A stretch of DNA of 50,882 nt from Christiangramia aestuarii (GTDB lineage Bacteria; Bacteroidota; Bacteroidia; Flavobacteriales; Flavobacteriaceae). Shown here in pieces: positions 33,757 to 42,599 of this stretch. The notes beneath the pieces were generated by a model, which did not search any database, was not told the DNA's origin, and saw nothing but the letters and a program-made list of their open reading frames with translations. Made by a program: the position numbers and the translations under genes. Numbering within the stretch: position 1 is the stretch's first letter; each line of letters starts with the position of its first letter. Where the stretch lies: assembly GCF_009735585.1 (NCBI RefSeq), contig NZ_VJVW01000007.1, forward strand, positions 1 to 50,882. Direction: 5' to 3'.

Positions 33757-35445
33757 ATGAAGCGAGCAACAAGCCTGTTATTCCTTATCCTATTTTCAAC
33801 TATCCAAGCCCAGAACGGCGTTCCCAAAGATTATTTTCAGAATCCCCTGGATGTCCCTATCGTTCTGGCCGGCACTTTTGGGGAGTTAAGGTCCAATCAT
33901 TTTCACAGTGGGCTGGACATTAAAACCCAGCAACGGGAAGGCCTGGAAGTAAAAGCTTCGGCGGCAGGCTATGTAAGCCGTATCAATATTCAGCATTATG
34001 GCTACGGAAAAGCACTTTATATCCAGCATCCAAATGGCTACACCACCGTTTACGGACATTTACAAAAACTTGCTCCCAAGCTTAAGGAGTATCTTAGAAA
34101 ACAACAATACGCCAGGGAATCTTACGAGATCGAACTTTTCCCTGAACCGGGAGAACTTTCTGTAGAACAAGGTGAATTGATCGCTTACAGCGGGAATACT
34201 GGTGGAAGTGGCGGACCTCATCTTCATTTCGAGATACGCGATGGCAGCCAGCGCCCCATGAATGCACAGATGTTCGGCCTGGAAGTTCCGGACTCAAAAA
34301 GCCCTATGGTACAGGGCGTGTTTGCCTATCCCATAGGTGATGATGCTCACGTAAACAACTCACAGGAACGCCAGAAACTAAATCTTATCCCGTTGGATGA
34401 CGGCACTTATACCACACGTGAAGTTGAAGCTTGTGGTGAGATAGGCTTCGGTATCTCTACTGTAGATCAGCAGGATGGCGCTTACAACCACAATGGAGTC
34501 TATAAGATCGAATCGAATTTGAACGGAGATAAGGTCTTTGAGATCGATTTTCAGAAATTCTCATTTTCTGAGACCAGGCATCTTAACCAGTTAATAGATT
34601 ATGAGTATTACGCGAAACATAAAAGCAGGGTTCAGAAATTATACCGGGAACCGGGAAATCCGTTGAGCATTTACGGGCAACTGGAAGATGAAGGCAAACT
34701 GAACATTAAAGACAGCCTGGATTACCAGTATACCATCAGGGTGACCGATTTTAAAGGCAATGAAAAACTGGTTAGGATCCCAATTAAAGGACAGATCAGC
34801 TCCAGTTTAAAGAAAAAAGAGAACAGGGAAACAGATTACCTGGCCAGCGCTTCAAACGGACTTTCAGCCCAGCGCGGGAAAATGGATGTTTACATCCCCG
34901 GTGGTAGCCTTTACCAGGATGCCTATCTGGATATCAATTTTACCGAAGACATGGTAGAGGTGCACGAAGATGAGATCCCGCTGCATAAGAATTTTACCGT
35001 TGGTTTCGACGTAAGTGATTATCCTGCTGAAGAAAGGGAACAGTTATTTATAGCAAGGCTTTCAGATTATGGGAAGCCTATCTATTCCACTACTTATAAA
35101 AAAGGCAACAGGTTTACCACGGGCACCCGGACTTTCGGAAAATACTTTTTAGCAAAGGATAGTATCGCTCCAAAAGTTTCTCCGGTTAATTTCTACGACG
35201 GCCAGTGGATCTCAGGGAATGAAACGCTAAAAGTGAAAATTTCAGATGACCTTTCCGGAATAAATGCATACAGGGCTACCGTGAACGGCAAGTTCATCCT
35301 TATGGAATACGAATACAAGAACAATACACTTACCCACTATTTTTCTGATAACGTCATTACCGAAACTGAAAATGACCTGAAGGTGATCGTGACAGATAAT
35401 GTAGGGAATACAACAACCTATACTGCGAAGTTTTTCCGGAAGTAG
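33757..35445 (+). CDS. M23 family metallopeptidase, exported
   Basis: The protein has 562 residues. Signal peptide ending IQAQ, then an M23/LytM domain with the first zinc ligands in NHFHSGLDI (about 47-55) and the HLHFE motif in GGSGGPHLHFEIRDG (about 154-158). The long C-terminal part (about 190-562) is beta-rich with Ig-like character (DDLSGINAYRATVNGKFI). M23 enzymes cut peptidoglycan cross-bridges. Long exported M23 proteins of this layout are usual in Bacteroidota; the physiological target is unknown. Confidence 0.9.
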   Translation: MKRATSLLFLILFSTIQAQNGVPKDYFQNPLDVPIVLAGTFGELRSNHFHSGLDIKTQQREGLEVKASAAGYVSRINIQHYGYGKALYIQHPNGYTTVYGHLQKLAPKLKEYLRKQQYARESYEIELFPEPGELSVEQGELIAYSGNTGGSGGPHLHFEIRDGSQRPMNAQMFGLEVPDSKSPMVQGVFAYPIGDDAHVNNSQERQKLNLIPLDDGTYTTREVEACGEIGFGISTVDQQDGAYNHNGVYKIESNLNGDKVFEIDFQKFSFSETRHLNQLIDYEYYAKHKSRVQKLYREPGNPLSIYGQLEDEGKLNIKDSLDYQYTIRVTDFKGNEKLVRIPIKGQISSSLKKKENRETDYLASASNGLSAQRGKMDVYIPGGSLYQDAYLDINFTEDMVEVHEDEIPLHKNFTVGFDVSDYPAEEREQLFIARLSDYGKPIYSTTYKKGNRFTTGTRTFGKYFLAKDSIAPKVSPVNFYDGQWISGNETLKVKISDDLSGINAYRATVNGKFILMEYEYKNNTLTHYFSDNVITETENDLKVIVTDNVGNTTTYTAKFFRK

Positions 35446-35452
35446 ATGAATA

Positions 35453-35473
35453 ACCCTGAACTAGTTTCAGGGT
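35453..35473. repeat. REP-like dispersed hairpin, copy 3
   Basis: ACCCTGAAC, TAG, TTTCAGGGT: a nearly perfect inverted repeat related to copies at 24467 and 31108. Confidence 0.65.
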
Positions 35474-35499
35474 CTCTTTACAATGGGATTAGATATCAT

Positions 35500-35524
35500 A
35501 GATTCTGAAATATATTCAGGATGA
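35500..35524. repeat. REP-like dispersed hairpin, copy 4 (inverted)
   Basis: Read on the minus strand: GTCATCCTGAA, then TATATTTCAG and AATC, the same element facing copy 3. The two form an inverted pair 27 bases apart. Confidence 0.55.
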
Positions 35525-35552
35525 CGCGCTCCGATAATCGGATTTAATAAAC

Positions 35553-35587
35553 AAAAAAAAGCTGAACCATCGGGTTCAGCTTTTTAA
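35553..35587. terminator. Bidirectional terminator between the M23 gene and the cysteine desulfurase gene
   Basis: A-run, GCTGAACC (35561-35568), loop, GGTTCAGC (35573-35580), T-run. Confidence 0.88.
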
Positions 35588-35606
35588 TTTATGATAAGAG
35601 AACTGA

Positions 35607-36755
35607 TTAATTCTCGATGAATTCTTTTAAAGTCTTCACCACGTAGTCTATCTCTTCCTTGGTATTATATCTTGAAAAGGAGAACCTCAAGGAAGGTTTC
35701 TTTTTCTCCTCATCTGGCAAAAATGCATTAAGAACATGAGAACCCTGATCGCTTCCACTCTGGCAGGCGCTACCTTTTGAACAGGCGATGCCTTTTAGGT
35801 CCAGCTGGAACAACAACATTAAAGCCTTTTCTTCACTTAACGGGAGACGAACATTTATCAAGGTATAGGTACTGTTCTCGAAATCTTCACAGGCACCATT
35901 GAATTTAACTCCCGGAACCTCTTTCTTCAGGCTATCTATAAAATGTTTTTTAAGAGAACTTATATATTCCTTTTCCTCATCAAGGTTTTCGTAGGCAAGT
36001 TTCAAAGACTCTTCCAGCCCCACGATATTGTGAACCCCTTCGGTCCCTGCGCGGTGACCTCTCTCCTGCTCTCCTCCAAAAATGAGTGGCTTAAGGCCTG
36101 AGTGACTTCGTACAAAAGCGAATCCAACGCCTTTTGGCCCATGGAATTTATGCGCGCTTACCGCGGTAAAATCTACGGGGATCTCGCTTAGGTCCAGGTT
36201 AAAATGACCTATGGACTGCACGGTATCTGAATGAAAAAGAGCATTATAAGATTTTACCAGCTCGGCTGTTTTCTTAAGGTCTATCTTGTTCCCGATCTCG
36301 TTGTTAACATGCATCAGGCTCACCAGGGTCTTTTTATCTGAATTCTTTAGCCTTGCCTCCAGGTCCTCCAGATCTATATTCCCCATTGGATCTACATCTA
36401 CATATTCTACCTCCACATCGAAGCAATCCTGAAGCTGATTTACGGTGTACAGCACTGCATGGTGCTCTATCCTGGAAGTAATGATCCTTTCCACCCCAAG
36501 ATCACGAACTGCGGAATTCAGGGCCAGGTTATCGGCCTCTGTACCTCCTGAAGTAAAGACTATCTCAGAAGCCCTGACATTCAGTATCTTTGCAACAGTC
36601 TTACGGGCCTGCTCTATGAGAGATTTAGAAGACCTCCCGAAGCTATGAGTAGATGACGGGTTCCCGTAATTTTCTTTTAAAACGCTGGTCATTTTATCGA
36701 CCACTTCCTCCCTTATTTGGGTAGTAGCTGCTGAATCAAAATACACATTTTTCAT
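35607..36755 (-). CDS. Cysteine desulfurase (NifS/IscS-like, class V aminotransferase)
   Basis: A PLP enzyme of 382 residues that takes sulfur from cysteine. N terminus VYFDSAATT, TSGGTEADNLA, the PLP lysine in SAHKFHGPKGVG, and the mobile loop with the active Cys in SKGSACQSGS (about 330). Length and loop fit class I. No iscU, suf or tRNA-thiolation gene is adjacent. The frame opens at a TTG at 36764, but that lies within the -7 box TATTTTTG (36762-36769), so the ATG at 36755 is preferred and the mRNA is likely leaderless or nearly so. Confidence 0.92.
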   Translation of the reverse strand: MKNVYFDSAATTQIREEVVDKMTSVLKENYGNPSSTHSFGRSSKSLIEQARKTVAKILNVRASEIVFTSGGTEADNLALNSAVRDLGVERIITSRIEHHAVLYTVNQLQDCFDVEVEYVDVDPMGNIDLEDLEARLKNSDKKTLVSLMHVNNEIGNKIDLKKTAELVKSYNALFHSDTVQSIGHFNLDLSEIPVDFTAVSAHKFHGPKGVGFAFVRSHSGLKPLIFGGEQERGHRAGTEGVHNIVGLEESLKLAYENLDEEKEYISSLKKHFIDSLKKEVPGVKFNGACEDFENSTYTLINVRLPLSEEKALMLLFQLDLKGIACSKGSACQSGSDQGSHVLNAFLPDEEKKKPSLRFSFSRYNTKEEIDYVVKTLKEFIEN

Positions 36756-36761
36756 AGGCCC

Positions 36762-36769
36762 CAAAAATA
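36762..36769 (-). promoter_or_regulatory. Promoter -7 box of the cysteine desulfurase gene
   Basis: Minus strand TATTTTTG, exact consensus, only 6 bases before the ATG. It excludes the upstream TTG start. Confidence 0.6.
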
Positions 36770-36819
36770 ACGTAAATAAAATAATTTCCTACTTCTGTCC
36801 CATATAAGTTTGATTCCTT

Positions 36820-36827
36820 TATTTTTG
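36820..36827 (+). promoter_or_regulatory. Promoter -7 box of the Ca-repeat lipoprotein gene
   Basis: TATTTTTG, exact consensus, 16 bases before the ATG at 36844. Confidence 0.5.
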
Positions 36828-36843
36828 TTCAAAAAGCAGCTTC

Positions 36844-37860
36844 ATGAGACGTTTATTATTTGGCATTTTTTCTCTTAGCCTTCTAGCATCCTGCGACGAC
36901 GGCGATATTATAGTGACAGATTTCGATTTTGATGAAAGCAGGATAGAATTCTGTGATGGCCCTAATAAGAACGTTTTTTATGCTATTAATAACGACGGGG
37001 TTTTTGAATCTATCTCCCTTGAATACAGGAATAATGAGTTACCTATCGATGATGAGGGAAACCTAGTCCCGCCAGACCCTATTGATGAGGAGAACATAAT
37101 CAACCTGGACGACCAGAATAATCGTATCGTCTACCGATTATATAACGGGGAGATCCCAACAGGCAGTAATTCCTATTTTTGCAGTGTGGTTCCCCCAAGT
37201 CAGCCAAGAGTGGTTGAAGAATGGGTAAGCGGCTCTGGTGCCTTTGCGCGAATAACTGCCGGGTATACCGATGAGACCGGGGATGTAGATGCAGATGGAG
37301 ATGGGATTGATAACATTGATGAAGGCTGGGATCCTGATGGTTTAAATCACCAGGATACAGATAGCGATGGCATACCTGATTACCTAGACGAAGATGATGA
37401 TGGGGACAATGTTCTAACATCTGTGGAAACATCGAGTAGTATTCCTTTAAATGATGCGGGAGTTCGAGATACAGATGAAGATGGAATCCTGAATTATCTG
37501 GATTCGGATGACGATAATGATGGAGTACCTACCAGGCTTGAAGTAGATCCAGAAGACCCTTTAGAACCAACCCTGCAGGTAAGCACAGAGCTGGGTCCAG
37601 ATTATCTAAATCCAGAACAAATGCCGAGATTTGAGCATGATCAATACAAAGAAAACGTTATCACCAGGACCTTTGGATTTCGCATCCTTATAGAGGAATT
37701 ACAGTTAACAAACCAGGACGGTTCTGGAGAAACCCAGCGTTTTGGGCAAACCTATAATTTTGGGAATTATAACCAGGGAACCGTAGAGGTTAGAACCTGT
37801 CCTAGCCAGGACCCAGATTGCGGTGAGCCGGAATCTGAAGAGCCCACAAACGCCAATTAA
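36844..37860 (+). CDS. Lipoprotein with calcium-binding (thrombospondin type 3-like) repeats
   Basis: The protein has 338 residues. Lipoprotein signal with Cys 17 (LASC). The middle (about 148-240) has Asp-rich repeats DVDADGDGID, DTDSDGIPDYLDEDDDGD, DTDEDGILNYLDSDDDNDG, the DxDxDGxxD pattern that binds calcium in thrombospondin type 3 repeats. The C-terminal part contains GPDYLNPEQM and ends in a Pro/Glu-rich tail. Surface or periplasmic; a structural or calcium-stabilised binding role is likely but not shown. Confidence 0.87.
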   Translation: MRRLLFGIFSLSLLASCDDGDIIVTDFDFDESRIEFCDGPNKNVFYAINNDGVFESISLEYRNNELPIDDEGNLVPPDPIDEENIINLDDQNNRIVYRLYNGEIPTGSNSYFCSVVPPSQPRVVEEWVSGSGAFARITAGYTDETGDVDADGDGIDNIDEGWDPDGLNHQDTDSDGIPDYLDEDDDGDNVLTSVETSSSIPLNDAGVRDTDEDGILNYLDSDDDNDGVPTRLEVDPEDPLEPTLQVSTELGPDYLNPEQMPRFEHDQYKENVITRTFGFRILIEELQLTNQDGSGETQRFGQTYNFGNYNQGTVEVRTCPSQDPDCGEPESEEPTNAN

Positions 37861-37874
37861 GAGGAATCTGGTAA

Positions 37875-38429
37875 CTAGGGATTCTGCATAATATATACTT
37901 CGGTCGCACCCAGCCCGTATTTCTGGTAGTCGGCATCGTAAAATTTTACATTCGAGTATCTTCCAAGAAGATATTCTAATTCCATTTTAAGCACCCCTTC
38001 ACCAACACCGTGGATGAATACGACTTTCTGGATGCGCTTCCTAATGGCAAATTCCAGTTTGTGCCTGGCTGTGTCTAACTGCAAATTTAGCATTTCGTGA
38101 TTAGACATCCCCCGGGAAGACTTTACGAGCTGGTTTATATGAAGGTCTACCTCCATAGGTGGCGCTGCCTTATCTTTAGATCTTTTAGGGATAGACTTTG
38201 GTTTTTTGGCAGGTTTCTTTTCTTCAAGAACTTTCTCAAAGTCGAATTCCTCGACATCAATATCGTTGATATCATCCTTTATTTTGACCAGGTGGTCTTC
38301 CGGAAAGCTCATCACGAAACCATCCTCTGTTTTAATATGGACCTCAGAATCTTCAACCTTCTGAACAATTCCGCTTAGATCGTCATCTAACAATTCTACC
38401 CTGTCTCCTGCTTTAAGCTCCATAGTCAT
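37875..38429 (-). CDS. Smr-domain protein
   Basis: The protein has 184 residues. The N-terminal beta domain (about 1-55, with GDRVELLDDDLSGIVQKVE) resembles the SH3-like part of DUF2027/MutS2-associated proteins. A basic linker (KKPAKKPKSIPKRSKDK) leads to a C-terminal Smr domain (about 92-180) with EVDLHINQL and the HGVGEGVLK motif (about 140). Smr domains cut or bind nucleic acid. Its ATG overlaps the stop of the upstream membrane-protein gene (ATGA). Confidence 0.88.
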   Translation of the reverse strand: MTMELKAGDRVELLDDDLSGIVQKVEDSEVHIKTEDGFVMSFPEDHLVKIKDDINDIDVEEFDFEKVLEEKKPAKKPKSIPKRSKDKAAPPMEVDLHINQLVKSSRGMSNHEMLNLQLDTARHKLEFAIRKRIQKVVFIHGVGEGVLKMELEYLLGRYSNVKFYDADYQKYGLGATEVYIMQNP

Positions 38430-38620
38430 TTCTCATTTTCGTCCTTATGATCATCTTTGGTGGCTACCCAGTAATTGGTAGCCCGGTATAAACCCAACAT
38501 TATTATGACCAAACCAATAATTTTGAAATATGGGCTAACATCATCTGCCGAAATACTATAGATAAGCAAAACTCCTCCAACCAGGATAAGAGTAGTATTC
38601 AAAACCTGTGAATTATTCAT
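38426..38620 (-). CDS. Small membrane protein
   Basis: The protein has 64 residues with two membrane segments (TLILVGGVLLIYSIS and IIGLVIIMLGLYRATNYW) and a charged C-terminal tail (KDDHKDENEK). Its stop overlaps the Smr gene start by 4 bases, so the two are translationally coupled. No family recognised. Confidence 0.82.
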   Translation of the reverse strand: MNNSQVLNTTLILVGGVLLIYSISADDVSPYFKIIGLVIIMLGLYRATNYWVATKDDHKDENEK

Positions 38621-38688
38621 TTTCAGATAGTTAAATTCTTTTTCAGAAGTGATCTGAATAGATTTAATGTTTACATTTATGCAAATTT

Positions 38689-40446
38689 ATGGCTTTCATG
38701 AAGCTTCCACTCCTTTTTTTGCTGATTTTTGGCACTACAGGCCTGTACGCCCAGTTATATCTCTCTCCTTCAACAGAGTCTGATACTTATATCTATGCAA
38801 AGGACCGGCTGGTTTATGTCAAAGAACAAATCGAACTGGTAAAGAATAATAAAAAGGAGACCGAAGCCAGCATTTACCTGCGTAAGAATTCTGAACTAAT
38901 ACAGGGCCGTACTGGTAGCAATGGCAACAGAGGAACCGGCCTTATATCGGTTTTTCAAAAAGGAACTTCGAATGCTTATGATTATAATTACTGGGGAGTA
39001 CCAGTTAATATAAGCACTAAAAATTCCCGGTTGAACGACCTTATCTTTGACCCTATCAACCAGACAGAGAGCAGAACTGCGAACCTTATAGGCAGTCTGG
39101 AAGGCTCTTCCAGCCCTCTTAGTATCTCCAACCGTTGGATCTATACCTTCAGCGGGACGAATTATTCCAACTGGTTATATGCCGGTGATATTTTCGACCT
39201 CCTGCCAGGTGAAGGTTTTACTATGAAAGGTGTGAATGGAAGCAACTTAAATACAATAGAAAGTGAAAGCATTAACCCGGGAAATGCCCAGATCTATGAC
39301 TTTCGCGGCTTACCTAATGATGGGCTAATAGAACTACCCATAAAAAAGGATCAGATCCTTCTGGTTGGAAACCCCTATCCCAGTAGCCTGGACCTTGATA
39401 AATTCCTGATCGAAAACACATCAACTACCGGAATCGCTTATTTCTGGGATTCTAAAGAAAACGGAAATTCTCATTATCTCGCAGATTATGAAGGAGGATA
39501 TGGCACTTATTCTCCGGGAACAGGAATTTATATTCCCCCGGCCTTCAAAAAATATTCTGACGGCACAGATACAGGGCAAACCGGAAAATATTATGACCGC
39601 AAGCTCATACCGGTTGCCCAGGGATTTATGCTTATAGGCAATAAAAATGGTTTACTTAAATTTCAAAATTCCCAGCGAAGCTATCCCTGGAACAGGACTA
39701 ATTTGCCGGTCTTCAAAACCCAGGCTTCGGCCATGGAATCTTTGAATTTGGATATTGAGATCAATGAGACCTATCTACAAAAACTGGCTCTTGTTTTTAA
39801 AACCGAATCGACTCCTGAGGAAGATCACGCCATGGATGCTAGGAAAATGGACAGCTACCCTAAAGATATCAGCTGGTCTATCGCTAATACAGCCTACGTA
39901 ATCAACGTTCGTCCAAGGAAAGACCAGGAATTAATTCCATTGAAGATCTCCCTGGCAGATAAGGCAGAGTTGAAATTCTATATTTCTGATCTCAATAATT
40001 TTAACCCTGAGCGTATCTTTATTTACGACGCCAGGAAGGAACTTTACTATAGTATAAAGACTGGTTATTTAAAGCTTAGCCTTGATAAAGGAGAGTATCA
40101 GGACTGGTTCTATTTAAGTTTCATTGAAAAAATTCAGGAGACCACAAATCCCGATAGTCCAGATTCCACCAGAATTGAAAAGCCAGAAAACATCCTCCTA
40201 AACACAATTGATATTTTTCAGAATAATGGCGGGCAGCAGCTGGAAGTCAAAATGCTTTACGATGCAAATCTTAGCAGAATCAGGCTTTATGACCTTAACG
40301 GAAAGCAATTTTTGGATAAAAATTTTAAGATGCCAGAGAAAGAATTTAATTTCCCTACCGGGAATTTAAGTAATGCGGTTTATATTGTCAAGGTAAATAC
40401 CAGCGACCATAAAGAACTGACCAAGAAAATTGGCGTAAAGAATTGA
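38689..40446 (+). CDS. Secreted protein with type IX secretion (T9SS type A) sorting domain
   Basis: The protein has 585 residues; the ATG four codons in (38698) is also possible. Signal peptide ending GLYAQ. The body is large, beta-rich and has no enzyme motif; it contains WGVPVNIS, GNPYPSSLDLD and FWDSKENGNSH, features often seen in flavobacterial surface proteins. The last 75 residues (LEVKMLYDANLSRIRLYDLNGK to VYIVKVNTSDHKELTKKIGVKN) are the C-terminal domain that sends a protein through the T9SS to the cell surface. Function unknown, possibly adhesion. Overlaps the DUF2752 start. Confidence 0.9.
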   Translation: MAFMKLPLLFLLIFGTTGLYAQLYLSPSTESDTYIYAKDRLVYVKEQIELVKNNKKETEASIYLRKNSELIQGRTGSNGNRGTGLISVFQKGTSNAYDYNYWGVPVNISTKNSRLNDLIFDPINQTESRTANLIGSLEGSSSPLSISNRWIYTFSGTNYSNWLYAGDIFDLLPGEGFTMKGVNGSNLNTIESESINPGNAQIYDFRGLPNDGLIELPIKKDQILLVGNPYPSSLDLDKFLIENTSTTGIAYFWDSKENGNSHYLADYEGGYGTYSPGTGIYIPPAFKKYSDGTDTGQTGKYYDRKLIPVAQGFMLIGNKNGLLKFQNSQRSYPWNRTNLPVFKTQASAMESLNLDIEINETYLQKLALVFKTESTPEEDHAMDARKMDSYPKDISWSIANTAYVINVRPRKDQELIPLKISLADKAELKFYISDLNNFNPERIFIYDARKELYYSIKTGYLKLSLDKGEYQDWFYLSFIEKIQETTNPDSPDSTRIEKPENILLNTIDIFQNNGGQQLEVKMLYDANLSRIRLYDLNGKQFLDKNFKMPEKEFNFPTGNLSNAVYIVKVNTSDHKELTKKIGVKN

Positions 40447-40736
40447 GTAATCCAGAAGAATACATGCTCCCCTGTCTTAACAAAAGTCTTTTCGGGCTTG
40501 ACTGTACAGGCTGTGGAGCCCAGCGAGCAGCTGTTCTGCTTTTCCAGGGTCATTTCAAGGACGCTTTCTTTATGTATCCCGCTATTTATAGCCTGGCATT
40601 GCTGCTGTTATTCCTGGTATTCAATCTTTTTTATAAATTTAAAAACGATTATAAGCTCAAAATAGTGCTCATCATCATTAATGCAGTGGTTATAGCCGGT
40701 GCATATATCATCAAGATGTTTTTCATTTTAAACTAA
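40443..40736 (+). CDS. DUF2752 membrane protein
   Basis: The protein has 97 residues. LPCLNKSLFGLDCTGCGAQRA is the DUF2752 signature (CxxCGxxRA), followed by two membrane segments. The TTG start at 40443 overlaps the stop codon of the T9SS gene (TTGA); it gives the N terminus SNPEEYMLPC, as I recall it for relatives. The alternative is ATG at 40464. Function of the family unknown. Confidence 0.85.
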   Translation: MSNPEEYMLPCLNKSLFGLDCTGCGAQRAAVLLFQGHFKDAFFMYPAIYSLALLLLFLVFNLFYKFKNDYKLKIVLIIINAVVIAGAYIIKMFFILN

Positions 40737-40751
40737 CTAACAACCAATTTT

Positions 40752-41078
40752 ATGGAAAAAAGAGAATTACCTAATTCAACCCTCATTCTTGTTTTTGGAA
40801 TTTTATCGATCTTAGGCTGTTGTTGCTATGGGGTTGCCGGTATTGTTTTTGGGATCATAGCCCTGGTAATGGCCAAAAGAGCGGTGGAGATATATAATGC
40901 CGATCCCGAGCTTTATACCGGTTATCAAAATGTAAAGACCGGTCGTATCCTGGCAATTATAGGCTTGGTGCTAAGCGGAATTAGCATAATTACCAATATC
41001 ATCTTCTTCATTATGTACGGTGGATTCGAAGGCATGATGGAAATGCAGGAACAGATCATGAGGGAGTACGGAGGTTAA
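40752..41078 (+). CDS. CCC-motif membrane protein
   Basis: The protein has 108 residues with two to three membrane segments. The motif CCCY (about 22-25) within LSILGCCCYGVAGIVFG and the loop AVEIYNADPELYTGYQNVKTGR match the Bacteroidota CCC-motif/DUF4190-like family. Begins 15 bases after DUF2752 and ends before a terminator. Function unknown. Confidence 0.85.
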   Translation: MEKRELPNSTLILVFGILSILGCCCYGVAGIVFGIIALVMAKRAVEIYNADPELYTGYQNVKTGRILAIIGLVLSGISIITNIIFFIMYGGFEGMMEMQEQIMREYGG

Positions 41079-41095
41079 TTCTAAACCCTTTCAAA

Positions 41096-41127
41096 ATAAA
41101 AAATCCCGCCTATAGCGGGATTTTTTT
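41096..41127. terminator. Bidirectional terminator between the CCC-motif gene and rocD
   Basis: AAATCCCGC, loop CTATA, GCGGGATTT with A- and T-runs. Confidence 0.9.
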
Positions 41128-41143
41128 CTTATTTCAATCTTAA

Positions 41144-42424
41144 TTATTTTTCGAACTGCTTTAGGGTGCTGGTAATAATGTCTACACAATCCCTAAGTTG
41201 TTCCTCGTTCATCACCAATGGTGGAGCGAACCTGATGATATTACCGTGAGTTGGCTTGGCCAGCAGGCCGTTTTCTTTAAGAGCCATACAAATATCCCAA
41301 GCTGTAGAACTTTCTTCGGAATCGTTAATAACGATAGCGTTTAGCAATCCACGCCCTCTTACCAGGCTTACAATATTGGAGTCCCTGATATAATCATCCA
41401 TCAACCTTCTGAAAAGCTTACCAAGTCTACGGGCATTCTGGATTAGATGCTCGTCTTTCACCACATCCAGGGCGGCAACCGCAACAGCAGCTGCAACCGG
41501 GTTTCCTCCAAAGGTAGAACCATGTTGTCCTGGCTGGATCACATCCATCACTTCGTTATCTGCCAGTACCGCAGAAACTGGATAATTTCCTCCGGAAAGC
41601 GCTTTCCCCAGGATCAGGATATCGGGTTTGCTATAAGTTTCCTGTCTTTCACAGTGACCTTCACAGGTACAGTGACCACAAACTGCTAGAAGACCACCAG
41701 TTCTGGCGATCCCTGTCTGGATCTCATCGGCCATGAACAATACATTGTGTTTGTTACAAATCTCCTTGGCTCTCATCATATAATCATCTGCCGGAGTAAA
41801 TACTCCCGCTTCTCCCTGGATAGGCTCCACTAAAAATCCTGCAACATTCGGATTTTTTTCAAGGGCGGCGTCCAGTGCATCCAGATCGTTATAAGGAATC
41901 TTAGTGAACCCTGGTGTATATGGGCCAAAATTTCTTCTGGCGTCTTCATCGTTGGAGAAAGAGATCACCGTTGTTGTTCTACCGTGGAAGTTATTGGCAC
42001 AAACCACGATCTCTGCCTCGGTCTCCTTAACTCCCTTTCTTTCATAAGCCCATTTACGAGCTATCTTGATCGCAGTTTCTACTGCCTCTGCTCCGGTATT
42101 CATTGGTAACAACTTATCGAAACCAAAATACTCGGTCGCATATTTTTCATAAGCTCCCAGGACATCATTATGGAATGCACGGGAAGTTAGTGCCAGTTTT
42201 GATGCCTGTTCATGCATCGCACCTACAATTTTAGGATGACAATGCCCCTGGTTAACCGCAGAATAAGCCGAAAGAAAATCGTAATATTTCTTCCCTTCTA
42301 CATCCCAGACATGGACACCTTCTCCCCTGCTTAGAACAGCAGGTAAGGGATGGTAATTATGGGCCCCATGTTGGTCTTCTAGTTTGATTGCCTCTTCTGA
42401 AGAGTTGATTTTAGGTAATGGCAT
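41144..42424 (-). CDS. rocD: Ornithine--oxo-acid transaminase
   Basis: The protein has 426 residues and interconverts ornithine and glutamate semialdehyde with 2-oxoglutarate. Class III aminotransferase features: MNTGAEAVETAIKIARKW, NNFHGRTT, EPIQGEAGV, ADEIQTGIARTG and the PLP lysine in LGKALSGG. Between ADEIQTGIARTG and the lysine is a Cys-rich segment CGHCTCEGHCERQ not found in standard ornithine transaminases as I know them. An extended frame to 42505 is open, but the ATG at 42424 gives the normal N terminus. Confidence 0.92.
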   Translation of the reverse strand: MPLPKINSSEEAIKLEDQHGAHNYHPLPAVLSRGEGVHVWDVEGKKYYDFLSAYSAVNQGHCHPKIVGAMHEQASKLALTSRAFHNDVLGAYEKYATEYFGFDKLLPMNTGAEAVETAIKIARKWAYERKGVKETEAEIVVCANNFHGRTTTVISFSNDEDARRNFGPYTPGFTKIPYNDLDALDAALEKNPNVAGFLVEPIQGEAGVFTPADDYMMRAKEICNKHNVLFMADEIQTGIARTGGLLAVCGHCTCEGHCERQETYSKPDILILGKALSGGNYPVSAVLADNEVMDVIQPGQHGSTFGGNPVAAAVAVAALDVVKDEHLIQNARRLGKLFRRLMDDYIRDSNIVSLVRGRGLLNAIVINDSEESSTAWDICMALKENGLLAKPTHGNIIRFAPPLVMNEEQLRDCVDIITSTLKQFEK

Positions 42425-42587
42425 GTTAGTTTTCGTTTTTGAATTATTGTTTAAGTAATTCCTTCTTTTTTCGGTTAAAAAGTGACGAAAGGGGAGAGAA
42501 ATCATCCCCTGAATTTGAATTCCTGCAAATTACTAAATGTTTGTTGAAAATTTCAACCGGCCTCTCTTTAAATCTTGTTAATTATCC

Positions 42588-42595
42588 TATTTTTG
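42588..42595 (+). promoter_or_regulatory. Promoter -7 box of rlmD
   Basis: TATTTTTG, exact consensus, 4 bases before the ATG at 42600; it predicts a leaderless mRNA. Confidence 0.55.
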
Positions 42596-42599
42596 CGAC

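Noticed and set aside
35453-35524. Inverted hairpin pair as a CRISPR fragment or insertion-sequence end
   Set aside because: There are no regular spacers, no transposase frame and no target duplication; it fits dispersed REP-like repeats.
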